7,488 nucleotides of DNA from Spirochaetaceae bacterium (GTDB lineage: Bacteria; Spirochaetota; Spirochaetia; Treponematales; Breznakiellaceae). The notes under the pieces are model-generated. The model ran no database searches, had not been told where the DNA came from, and saw only the letters and a program-made list of their open reading frames with translations. The stretch lies in assembly GCA_031268255.1 (NCBI GenBank), contig JAIRXO010000151.1, positions 1 to 7,488 of the forward strand. The letters are read 5' to 3'. The first letter of the stretch is position 1. Every line of letters begins with the position of its first letter. The position numbers were made by a program, and so were the translations under genes. This document shows, one piece after another, positions 1-6,325 of this stretch.

Positions 1-592
1 AATCAAGAGAGGACAAAAAAGGCTCAGGCGGATTAAAACCCCATATCAGCTTGGCGATGGCCGGCAGGGCGCAGGCCGTTCCCAAAAGCAGGGGCAGGGC
101 GCAAAGAAAGGGCCTGGCCTTTTTCCACGGCAGGGCAAGGGAAAAGCGCAGGGCCATGACCGTGTAGGCTATGGGCATGGCCAGGGCGAAAACCCTGCTG
201 GGGATAAGACCCGCCAGGCGGCCTGAAAGGCTGTAGCGGAGAAACACCGCCGAATTCCAGGCAAGAATGATGAGAAGAAAGGACGAAAGAAAACCGCTTA
301 TAAGATTCAGCAGGGTTTTTAGTTTTTCGTTCTTTATGTACTGAACCACGGCGATGGAAATATGTTCCTTTGATTTTGTGGTGATCATGGCGGCAAAAAG
401 GCCAAGAACAAGGAACATGTGGGTCGTAAGGGCCCTGGAAGACGAAATGGTCAGGGAAAACTGGCGGAGCAGGGCTTCCAGTACGGGAACAAGGGCAAGG
501 AGGACGAGGGCGGCGTAACAGACGCCGTGTTCGATCCGGGACAGGAGTCCCCCCAGGCCCCCGCCCCGCAGGGTGTTTTCGCCGTTTTCCAT
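1..592 (-). CDS. TRAP transporter membrane subunit, DctQ-like N-terminal part (partial, possibly TatQM fusion)
   Basis: The reading frame is open from ATG at 592 to the window edge (197 codons, no stop), so the 3' end is missing. The translation is strongly hydrophobic with about five membrane segments, near residues 24-42, 54-72, 97-118, 130-150 and 160-184. The stretch TTKSKEHISI at about 71-80, between segments 2 and 3, fits the loop of DctQ small permeases. DctQ subunits work with the large DctM subunit to carry substrate across the inner membrane, driven by an ion gradient. The start overlaps the stop of the upstream receptor gene by one base (TGATG), a sign of translational coupling. 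In Treponema pallidum the corresponding gene (Tp0958) is described as a DctQ-DctM fusion; a fifth hydrophobic segment here agrees with a longer protein, but the fusion itself cannot be seen. The membrane TRAP identity rests mainly on the order behind tatT and tatP. Confidence 0.82.
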   Translation of the reverse strand, partial: MENGENTLRGGGLGGLLSRIEHGVCYAALVLLALVPVLEALLRQFSLTISSSRALTTHMFLVLGLFAAMITTKSKEHISIAVVQYIKNEKLKTLLNLISGFLSSFLLIILAWNSAVFLRYSLSGRLAGLIPSRVFALAMPIAYTVMALRFSLALPWKKARPFLCALPLLLGTACALPAIAKLIWGFNPPEPFLSSLD

Positions 593-1620
593 CAGTGCTG
601 CCCGCTCCGGTAGCGCCTCACTATGGCGTCTATTTTCTGGTATATGTCCCGGTCAAAGATGCTTCCCAAAAGGCTGGGCATGGCCCTTCCGACCTCATCG
701 GCCCATATCTGTTCCTGGGCCGCGTTGAGGCGGTTAATGACCAGACCAGAACGGCTCATGACACGCAGGGCATCCGTGTCGGTCCTCTGCATGGAGGCGT
801 CAAGATCGGCGGCTATACGCCGCGTTACCCTGAGCATCTCCTCCCGCTGCTGGGGGTTGATTCTTTCCCAGGTAACCCTGTTCATCACTATGCCGCCGAG
901 AAAAGGCGCTATATTGATGGAAGCCATATTCCTGAGACTGGTGTAAAGCCTGTAGGCCGCCACCGCCGAGGGGCTCTGGTACACCGCGGTAATGGCCCCG
1001 CTTGCCATCTTGGGGGCCACATCAACGATGTCTGTTTCTACAAGCTGAAAGCCCATTGTTTTGAAAACAGTATTAAGGTCGCTGGCGTCCGCGTTTGTGG
1101 CAAGCCTTTGCCGCCGTAAATCATCGGGAACAAAGACCGGGTCCCGGGAAAAAATATTGACCCAGCCCGCTCTGGACCAGGCTATTATCACATAGTCCGT
1201 GCCGCTGATTGCCGCCTCAAAATCGCCCTGGACTTCCCGCATGACAAGGTCAAGCTCCGCGTCGTCGCGGATGAGGAAGGGGCAGCTTACCGTGATGATT
1301 GCCGGATTGATGGCGCTGAGGCCGAAGGTGGTAAAGACGGCGGCCTGTATCTGGTTGGCGTCAAGGGACGAGCGCATTTTCGCCTCGCCGCCCTCGGTCC
1401 CGCCGTGAAGCACCCGCACCCTGACCTGGCCGCCTGAGATTCTTGTCCATTCGGCGGCAATGCGGTTAAGGCTCGTTCCCCAGAGGGAATTTTCGGGAAC
1501 CGGCGAGGCGAGTTTTATCTCGATACCGCCGCCCTGGGAACGGCCACGCTGGGCAAAAAGCGTTACGGGACCGAGACATAAAAGAAAAAGCGCCGCGATC
1601 CGCAGTCTGTTATGCTTCAT
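592..1620 (-). CDS. tatP: TRAP transporter periplasmic solute-binding protein (DctP/TatP family)
   Basis: A 342-residue protein of usual DctP length that should capture a solute in the periplasm and deliver it to the TRAP permease. Residues 1-23 form a signal peptide (basic MKHNRLR, hydrophobic core, LFA before Q24), apparently cut by signal peptidase I because no proper lipobox is present. The mature part begins with the family-typical IEIKLASPVPENSLWG (33-48) and continues with GGxxGGEAKM (73-82), the 'sample' region LDANQIQAAVFTT (86-98) and PDDLRRQRLAT (165-175). At the place of the conserved carboxylate-binding arginine of classical DctP proteins (KIR motif) this protein seems to have A174. 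The ribosome site AAGGAG sits 5 bases before ATG and overlaps the TAA stop of tatT, with only 9 bp between the genes. The neighbours tatT and a DctQ-like permease confirm the TRAP role. The substrate is unknown; loss of the arginine suggests something other than a simple carboxylate. Confidence 0.88.
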   Translation of the reverse strand: MKHNRLRIAALFLLCLGPVTLFAQRGRSQGGGIEIKLASPVPENSLWGTSLNRIAAEWTRISGGQVRVRVLHGGTEGGEAKMRSSLDANQIQAAVFTTFGLSAINPAIITVSCPFLIRDDAELDLVMREVQGDFEAAISGTDYVIIAWSRAGWVNIFSRDPVFVPDDLRRQRLATNADASDLNTVFKTMGFQLVETDIVDVAPKMASGAITAVYQSPSAVAAYRLYTSLRNMASINIAPFLGGIVMNRVTWERINPQQREEMLRVTRRIAADLDASMQRTDTDALRVMSRSGLVINRLNAAQEQIWADEVGRAMPSLLGSIFDRDIYQKIDAIVRRYRSGQH

Positions 1621-1629
1621 GAGTACTCC

Positions 1630-2619
1630 TTACCATTCTTCATACCGGGCAGGTAAAAACGAAAAATAATTATAGTCATTGTCAAGAAGAAATTGGGCCT
1701 TTCTCCTGGCCAATGCGTTCATAAGCCGTATGGACGGCTCGGCGTTTTCGTCAACGGCCAGGGCTTTTTCCAGGTTTTCCTTAAAGCCATCGTAATCCTG
1801 GACGGGGACGCACAGGGCCTGGGCATAGGCCACATAGGGACCCGCCGAATGTCCCCTGGTTTTTTCCAGGGCCCTTTCAAAATGAAATTTAGCCTTGTCC
1901 CTGTCGCCGCCCAGGACTTCGGGCAGGGAAGCGTAGAAGAGAATGTAAAATTCATCAATGGCCGATATGTTGAAGTCAGGGTCAAGCTCATAGGCCCTTC
2001 CCATCATGGCCGAAAGGGACAGTATCTTTTCTCCCAGTTCAAAATCAAAGACATCAAGGGAATAGGCCGAAAGTACGCCCGCGGTAGTCCAGTAGAGCAG
2101 GGGGACATCGTCCTTTTTCATCCGGGCAAGGTATTCGCCTATGGTCTCCCCGCCGGCGGCCTGGAAGCCCGGATACTTGTTGTCCAGTGCCCGGTAGAGC
2201 AGGGCCGCTCCCCGGAGGTAGAGATACTTGGCCCTTTTAAGCTGCGCTTCTTTTTCGAGGTAGTATTCGCCGCCGAGCATTTCCGCCGGACCCTGGACAT
2301 AGGCGTTGGCGTACATGATAAAGAGGGAACCGGTGGTAAGAAGCAGCCCCCCGTGGTCAGGGTTGCCGGCGAGAAGGGTCTCGTACATTTTTATGGCAAA
2401 GGGAAGGGCGTCCCCCACAAGTTCAATATCGTTGTCTTCGGTAAACGCCGAGGCGCTGCCCCCGGCGCTCAAGAGGTCCGCCGCCTTTCTCATGGCCATG
2501 CGGTTGATGGAACAGGACATGAGGAGAAAAACGAGCGCCAGGCAGAGGGCGGGGAGGCCCCTTGCCTTACGCCTGATGCCACCGGCCCTGGCACAAGGGG
2601 CAGATGTTGTATGTATCAT
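1630..2619 (-). CDS. tatT: TRAP transporter T-component lipoprotein (TatT)
   Basis: A 329-residue lipoprotein. A basic N-region (IRRKARG, 15-21) is followed by a hydrophobic stretch and the lipobox LMSC with the lipidated cysteine at C36. The mature part is helical and alanine/leucine rich: AIKMYETLLAGNPDHGGLLL (about 75-94), LYLRGAALLYRALDNKYPG, KAKFHFERALEKTRGHSAGPYVAYAQAL and ENLEKALAVDENAEPSIRLMNALARRKAQFLL look like TPR-type helical hairpins. This is the layout of T. pallidum Tp0956 (TatT), a TPR-like protein that trimerises and binds the TRAP receptor TatP. The next gene is the receptor, 9 bp away, which makes the call firm. The start ATG has AAGGAGG five bases upstream and overlaps the exonuclease stop (ATGA, 2616-2619), so its translation is probably coupled to that gene. 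It likely sits on a membrane facing the periplasm, holding the receptor and perhaps handing over a hydrophobic ligand; that last point is inference from the family. Confidence 0.87.
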   Translation of the reverse strand: MIHTTSAPCARAGGIRRKARGLPALCLALVFLLMSCSINRMAMRKAADLLSAGGSASAFTEDNDIELVGDALPFAIKMYETLLAGNPDHGGLLLTTGSLFIMYANAYVQGPAEMLGGEYYLEKEAQLKRAKYLYLRGAALLYRALDNKYPGFQAAGGETIGEYLARMKKDDVPLLYWTTAGVLSAYSLDVFDFELGEKILSLSAMMGRAYELDPDFNISAIDEFYILFYASLPEVLGGDRDKAKFHFERALEKTRGHSAGPYVAYAQALCVPVQDYDGFKENLEKALAVDENAEPSIRLMNALARRKAQFLLDNDYNYFSFLPARYEEW

Positions 2620-3218
2620 GATGTCCTCCTTATCTGTTTTACACAGGCTGTAAACACTTCCATACAGACCCGCGCGTCATCAGCGGCCCGGTGGGCTTCT
2701 TTTGTGTCAATGCCGAAGGCGGCGGCCAGGTCCTGGAGCTTATAGCTCGTCCGTCTTGGGAACGCCTCCCTGGCAAAAACAAGGGTATCGGCAACCTGGT
2801 TGGGCAGCTCCCTGAACGGGGATATAAAACCGCGTTCGGCAATGTCAAGCTCCCTGTCCTCCCTATAATACCGTTTAAGGCTCTCGTTGATAAAGCCGCA
2901 GTCAAAGGGCGCGTTATGGGCCACCAGAATACTGCCCCCGGAAAAACGCAAAAAATCAGGCAGGGCTGCTTCGATAGGGGCCTTGTCCCTCAGCATGGCG
3001 TCATCTATGCCGTTTACCCTGCTTGCCCCCTCGGGCATGGGCATACCTGGATTTATCAGTACCGAAAACCGCGCGGTAATGCCCAGGCGGTCAAATTTAA
3101 CGGCGCCCAGTTCTACAATGCGGTCAGTCTGGCAGTAAAGGCCGGTAGTTTCAATATCAAAAGCCGTAAACTCAGCCCCTTGGAGAAAAGCCTCAGCCGC
3201 CCAGTCAAAACCGCCCAT
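2616..3218 (-). CDS. DEDDh 3'-5' exonuclease, DNA polymerase III epsilon-like
   Basis: A 200-residue protein made of a single RNase T/DnaQ-type exonuclease domain. All five catalytic residues are visible: D21 and E23 in FDIETTG (ExoI), D106 in HNAPFD (ExoII), and H176 and D181 in HRAADDA (ExoIII, DEDDh subtype). It also has the typical RIVELGAVKFD strand (33-43) and the INP...MPEGASRVNGI segment (55-71). Such enzymes remove nucleotides from DNA or RNA 3' ends using two metal ions, either as proofreading subunits or as free exonucleases. With no polymerase, helicase or BRCT domain and a length of 200, it could be a DnaQ subunit or a stand-alone nuclease; the sequence does not decide. An in-frame TAA lies 18 bases upstream and no other ATG fits, so ATG at 3218 is the likely start even though no strong Shine-Dalgarno is seen. 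It lies 18 bp after the phosphomutase and overlaps tatT by 4 bases. Confidence 0.88.
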   Translation of the reverse strand: MGGFDWAAEAFLQGAEFTAFDIETTGLYCQTDRIVELGAVKFDRLGITARFSVLINPGMPMPEGASRVNGIDDAMLRDKAPIEAALPDFLRFSGGSILVAHNAPFDCGFINESLKRYYREDRELDIAERGFISPFRELPNQVADTLVFAREAFPRRTSYKLQDLAAAFGIDTKEAHRAADDARVCMEVFTACVKQIRRTS

Positions 3219-3236
3219 CAGATTTTTTCGTCCGCT

Positions 3237-4997
3237 TTAGCCGTCTATGACCCTGTGTATGTCTTTCTTTATCGCGTCAAGTTTTTTGGCCGCCCCGACC
3301 TTGGCATCCTCAAGGCTTCCGGTCAGGGCTGTACAGCTTGTGGCGTAGAACTTTATTTTGGGCTCGGTGCCGCTGGGCCGGGCGCTTACCACGGTTCCGT
3401 CCTCAAGGTAGAACTGGAGCACGTCGCTTTTTGGAAGCGAAACCTTTTCCGTTTTTCCGCCGGGCATGAGGCACAGGGATTTGAGTATGTCCCGTACCTT
3501 GACAACCTTGAGCCCGCCAAGCGTTTCGGGAGGATTTTTCCGGTACGCCTCCATGATGCCTTTCATGATGGCCGGACCGTCAGGACCCTGGAAGTATTTG
3601 GAGATACCCATTTCTTCCCAGTAACCGGCGATGCCGTAAAGCTCATTGAGCCGGTCAAGGAGGCTCTTGCCCCTGCTCCTCCAGTACAGGGTCATCTCGG
3701 CGGTCAGCGCCGCCGCGGAGACCCCGTCCTTGTCGCGCACTTCATTTTCGACAAGGTAGCCGTAACTTTCTTCGGTACCGAATACCACCGTATGGCTTTT
3801 GTCCTCCTCGCAGCGGCGCATAATATCAGCTATCCACTTAAAGCCGGTAAGACACTCAAGACAGACAGCGCCGTAGTATTGGGCTATCTTCCCCTGCATA
3901 CCCGTAGTTACTATGCTGTTTACCATGGCGGGATTTTGGGGCATCCTGCCCAGTTCTTTAAGGGAAAGGAAAATATAGTCCGCCAGAAGCGCGCCCATCT
4001 GGTTTCCCGTAACAAGGGTGTATTCTCCCTTTAATTTTGAAGGTACGGCAATCCCGAAACGGTCGGCGTCAGGATCAGTGGCCATAACCACATCGGCGTT
4101 TTTTTCCCTGCCGAGTTTGACCGCCATTTCCAGGGCCGCCGCTTCCTCTGGATTGGGAAAGGCCACTGTAGGAAAGTCGCCGTTTCCTTCGCGCTGGGCT
4201 GGAACAGTGATGACCTTGAGACCCAGGCTCCCCAGCACGGTTTCGACATGAAGGGCGCCTGTACCGTGAAGGGGCGTGTAAACAATTGTAACTTCCCCCG
4301 CTTTTTCCTTTATCAGGCCGGGCCTGAAAAGCCTGCTTTTTACCATGGCCCAGTAGGGCTCGTCGATTTCCCTGTCTATAATCGTGAGCAGCCCCTTTTT
4401 GAGAGCCTCGTCCCTGCCCATCTCTTTTATTTCGGTAACCTTGTTTACCTCGTCGATGATCCCCGCGTCGTGGGGGCTTATTACCTGGCCGCCGTCGTTC
4501 CAGTAAGCCTTGTAGCCGTTGTACTGGGGAGGATTGTGACTCGCGGTAACCACTATACCCGTATCACAGCCAAGGCGGCGTATGGCAAAGGACAGTTCAG
4601 GAGTGGGCCTCAGGGCTGAAAAAAGGTAGGTCTTTATGCCATTGGCGGCAAAAATCAGCGCGCAGGCCTCGGCGAATTCCGCCGAATAATGACGGCTGTC
4701 AAAAGCGACAACAGCCTTGAGAGCCCCCGCCGCGGCCTTTTTGCCAAAAGCCTTGCGAACATAGGATGCCAGACCCTGGGTGGCGCTCTTTACCACCAGG
4801 GTATTCATGCGGTTATACCCCCCGCCGATAAGCCCCCTGAGCCCGCCGGTCCCGAATTCCAGCATACGGTAAAAACGGTCCTCCAGTTCCTTGAAATCCT
4901 CTTTTGAAAGAAGCTCCTCCACCTCCCCTCGGAAATGAGGGTCTTTCTCCCTGCGTATATATTCTTTTGCCCTGTCTATAATTGCGCTTTTCTCCAT
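3237..4997 (-). CDS. Phosphoglucomutase/phosphomannomutase (alpha-D-phosphohexomutase family)
   Basis: A 586-residue cytoplasmic enzyme, close to the usual 570-600 of the PgcA-type bacterial family. It interconverts hexose 1- and 6-phosphates through a phosphoserine. The hallmarks are all present: active-site loop TASHNP at 151-156 with the phosphorylated S153, metal-binding DPDADR at 308-313, sugar-binding GTEESYG at 407-413, and phosphate-binding RPSGTEPKIK at 540-549. FGTGGLRG (48-55) near the N-terminus is typical of this long subgroup, which usually prefers glucose 1-phosphate, though mannose or ribose phosphates cannot be excluded. The frame extends 14 codons further upstream to an ATG at 5039, but AAGGAG at 5005-5010 lies 7 bases before the ATG at 4997, and the longer version would start upstream of the predicted -10 box. 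It is the first gene of the minus-strand operon and would link glycogen, sugar-nucleotide and glycolytic pools; a link to the transporter downstream is not evident. Confidence 0.93.
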   Translation of the reverse strand: MEKSAIIDRAKEYIRREKDPHFRGEVEELLSKEDFKELEDRFYRMLEFGTGGLRGLIGGGYNRMNTLVVKSATQGLASYVRKAFGKKAAAGALKAVVAFDSRHYSAEFAEACALIFAANGIKTYLFSALRPTPELSFAIRRLGCDTGIVVTASHNPPQYNGYKAYWNDGGQVISPHDAGIIDEVNKVTEIKEMGRDEALKKGLLTIIDREIDEPYWAMVKSRLFRPGLIKEKAGEVTIVYTPLHGTGALHVETVLGSLGLKVITVPAQREGNGDFPTVAFPNPEEAAALEMAVKLGREKNADVVMATDPDADRFGIAVPSKLKGEYTLVTGNQMGALLADYIFLSLKELGRMPQNPAMVNSIVTTGMQGKIAQYYGAVCLECLTGFKWIADIMRRCEEDKSHTVVFGTEESYGYLVENEVRDKDGVSAAALTAEMTLYWRSRGKSLLDRLNELYGIAGYWEEMGISKYFQGPDGPAIMKGIMEAYRKNPPETLGGLKVVKVRDILKSLCLMPGGKTEKVSLPKSDVLQFYLEDGTVVSARPSGTEPKIKFYATSCTALTGSLEDAKVGAAKKLDAIKKDIHRVIDG

Positions 4998-5004
4998 AAT
5001 ATTT

Positions 5005-5010
5005 CTCCTT
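5005..5010 (-). promoter_or_regulatory. Ribosome binding site that decides the phosphomutase start
   Basis: On the minus strand AAGGAG lies 7 bases before the ATG at 4997. It argues against the upstream in-frame ATG at 5039, which has no such site. Confidence 0.8.
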
Positions 5011-5026
5011 TTCGTAACCCGATTCC

Positions 5027-5055
5027 AGTATAATAGCACCCCCCGGACAAAACAA
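5027..5055 (-). promoter_or_regulatory. Predicted sigma-70 promoter of the phosphomutase-exonuclease-TRAP operon
   Basis: On the minus strand TTGTTT (5055-5050) is separated by 17 bases from TATACT (5032-5027). Transcription would start near 5020, giving a short leader of about 20 bases that just holds the AAGGAG ribosome site. The -10 matches 5 of 6 consensus positions, the -35 only the first three. The tight junctions downstream suggest the same transcript covers all five minus-strand genes. Confidence 0.5.
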
Positions 5056-5098
5056 GGGCAAAAAACGCCAAAGACGCATAGCGAAACCAGGGACCAGG

Positions 5099-5117
5099 TG
5101 GTATACTCAGATATAAT
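5099..5117 (+). promoter_or_regulatory. Predicted -10 elements upstream of the lipoprotein gene
   Basis: Two candidate -10 boxes lie close together: TATACT (5102-5107) preceded by TG at 5099-5100, forming an extended -10, and a perfect TATAAT at 5112-5117. No convincing -35 is seen at 16-18 bases upstream of either, which fits the extended -10 version. This promoter is divergent from that of the phosphomutase operon; the two -10 regions are about 70 bases apart. Confidence 0.45.
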
Positions 5118-5151
5118 TCAAAAATATGTGAATTTTGAGTAAGGAGCGATT

Positions 5152-5952
5152 ATGAATATGAAGAAGTATGCCGTGCTGCTGTTTCTTTGTACGTTGGTTT
5201 TATCGTGTGTGGGAAATACAAAAGACGAGAATACCAGTAGTAATAATATTGTTGGAACTTCTAACACACAACAAGCGGATGTTGCTATTGGTAACAGCCC
5301 GGAAGCAGAGAGTATCAGGGATCTGCTACATAAACAGCATGAACTGGCAACAAAATGGAATAAATCAGTCTCATCTGTGAATAGAGTTCATTTTGGCGTA
5401 CCCGGCGGCGATAACTGGCTGGTCGAATGGAATGATAATGACGGATCACCCTATACTAATTTAACTTTACACTTGATTAGAGATGGCATTATCATTAAAG
5501 ATTACGAATTCGGCCTTAATGATAATAAAGACAGCGACCGCATTCAGAGCCGTTTTGATATTATGAAAGATATTCCGGGCACGCATATCGGCAACGGGAC
5601 CAGCTCTGTAGGCGATTTTAACGGCGACGGGATGGATGAAATATTTCAGTATGCCTTTGGCGGCAACGGCAACTTTATAGTTATTATAGGGTATGACGCC
5701 GCCGCGGATGATATTGTGTATTATTGCAGAATTCCCTTTTGGCTTATTGACCCTGAAAACGGTCCCGCCCCGGTTGAGTTTATGACCTATAAGGGCATGG
5801 AAGGGTTTAAGGTATATTTTTTGGAATTAACCGTGGCAGGGGGGCCGACCTTGCCCCCGGAACCCACAAACCCTGATAACGGGAAGTGGGTTTTTTACAG
5901 TTGGGACGCGGCCAAAATGGAATATGCGCGGATAGAAGAAGTAGTTGAGTAG
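5152..5952 (+). CDS. Lipoprotein of unknown function with FG-GAP-like calcium-binding loop
   Basis: A 266-residue predicted lipoprotein. A short basic start (MNMKK) and hydrophobic core lead to the lipobox VLSC with C19, followed by a low-complexity N/T/S-rich linker (about 22-45). A segment at 155-163, DFNGDGMDE, matches the DxNxDGxxD loop found in FG-GAP/VCBS-type beta-propeller repeats, where it binds calcium; the strand-like IFQYAFGGNGNFIVIIGYD follows. Only one such loop is visible, so a full propeller is unlikely. AAGGAG at 5141-5146 lies 5 bases before the chosen ATG; a second ATG at 5158 is 11 bases away and less fitting. Base use differs from the neighbours: three 60-base rows counted by hand gave 35, 30 and 42 percent GC, against 70 percent in a row of the phosphomutase. 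This suggests transfer or a lineage-specific gene. I do not recognise a named family; a surface-exposed or periplasmic role is inferred from the signal only. Confidence 0.8.
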   Translation: MNMKKYAVLLFLCTLVLSCVGNTKDENTSSNNIVGTSNTQQADVAIGNSPEAESIRDLLHKQHELATKWNKSVSSVNRVHFGVPGGDNWLVEWNDNDGSPYTNLTLHLIRDGIIIKDYEFGLNDNKDSDRIQSRFDIMKDIPGTHIGNGTSSVGDFNGDGMDEIFQYAFGGNGNFIVIIGYDAAADDIVYYCRIPFWLIDPENGPAPVEFMTYKGMEGFKVYFLELTVAGGPTLPPEPTNPDNGKWVFYSWDAAKMEYARIEEVVE

Positions 5953-5971
5953 GGCCGTAAAAAGCGGCATA

Positions 5972-6004
5972 CACCGTGCTGAATTATCAGATGAGGCACC
6001 GTGC
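5972..6004 (+). repeat. Short direct repeat CACCGTGC, two copies
   Basis: CACCGTGC occurs at 5972-5979 and again at 5997-6004, 25 bases apart start to start. The second copy forms the left arm of the hairpin at 5997-6018. It could be a small duplication at the left border of the structured element. Confidence 0.4.
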
Positions 6005-6018
6005 GCTTCGCTACGGTG
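5997..6018 (+). other. Stem-loop downstream of the lipoprotein gene
   Basis: CACCGT (5997-6002) pairs perfectly with ACGGTG (6013-6018), and GCG (6003-6005) can pair with CGC (6009-6011) inside, leaving a CTT loop and one bulged T. It begins 45 bases after the lipoprotein stop. No T-run follows, so it is not a standard terminator; it may instead be the first hairpin of the structured RNA. Confidence 0.55.
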
Positions 6019-6325
6019 AACTAATTGGGGGGGGTAGGACGGGATCACTGCACCCGCCAAACCAAAGCCCGGCAGGGGCTCGGTGAGACCCTGCCCTGAC
6101 GGCGTGCCGCGGGGGAGGAAGCCCGTCCGAGGGGGAGCGACGTAAATAAAAGGTGGATACATGACAAACAAATCCGGGAAGCGCCCGGTGAAAGGTCTCC
6201 GGCGGCGGGGCGAATCCAGCCTGTCCGGGAGCTTTAGACGCGAAGCGGCTAGCGGACGGATGGGCGATTCGCTTCCGCCGCCGGAAAGACAGTTGTACAT
6301 GCGCTTCCCGCCTATGGTGAGTTAG
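6002..6325 (+). repeat. Imperfect direct repeats at both ends of the structured element
   Basis: The segment at 6002-6024 returns at 6300-6325. TGCGCTTC (6002-6009 and 6300-6307) is identical, then GC, TA, GGTGA and TA also match in order. By hand alignment 19 of 23 positions agree, all four differences are transitions, and the second copy has three extra bases. The copies flank the folded region. Confidence 0.5.
6198..6285 (+). other. Long interrupted hairpin (88 bases)
   Basis: Eleven bases at 6198-6208 pair perfectly with 6275-6285. After a small internal loop, CGAATC (6211-6216) pairs with GATTCG (6266-6271), then CTGTCCG (6221-6227) with CGGACGG (6253-6259, one U-G pair), then AGC (6230-6232) with GCT (6248-6250), and CGC (6239-6241) with GCG (6245-6247) around a GAA loop. 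Four stacked helices separated by small loops are the look of a folded RNA rather than of coding sequence. Confidence 0.75.

Noticed and set aside
595..1119. Plus-strand frame of 174 codons opposite tatP
   Set aside because: Shadow of the TRAP receptor gene, without a ribosome site or any recognisable motif.
1693..2745. Plus-strand open frame of 350 codons
   Set aside because: Antisense to tatT and the exonuclease end. The minus-strand proteins have signal peptide, lipobox and family features; this frame has none.
2691..4034. Long plus-strand open frame (447 codons)
   Set aside because: It runs antisense to the phosphomutase and exonuclease genes, whose catalytic motifs are all intact on the other strand. 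Its own translation shows no recognisable domain; long antisense frames are common in GC-rich genes.
4998..5039. Fourteen-codon N-terminal extension of the phosphomutase from ATG 5039
   Set aside because: No ribosome site upstream of 5039, whereas ATG 4997 has AAGGAG at 7 bases; the added residues do not match the family and cover the predicted promoter.
5997..6018. Rho-independent terminator for the lipoprotein gene
   Set aside because: The hairpin is strong but no T-run follows it; the sequence after the stem is GAACTAATTGGGG.
6111..6140. RNase P RNA, because of a GAGGAAG...CCGTCCGAGG stretch
   Set aside because: The universally conserved RNase P segments around GAGGAAAGTCCGGGC and the 3' partner regions are not present in order.
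6184..6215. Group II intron domain V around GGTGAAAGG
   Set aside because: A GAAA is there, but the AGC triad, the 9-bp lower stem, the two-base bulge and the partner strand do not fit; these bases pair better in the long hairpin.
5827..6300. Minus-strand frame of 157 codons across the lipoprotein end and the structured region
   Set aside because: Proline/arginine-rich low-quality translation, overlaps both a good gene and strong RNA helices, and starts within a hairpin arm region without a clear ribosome site.
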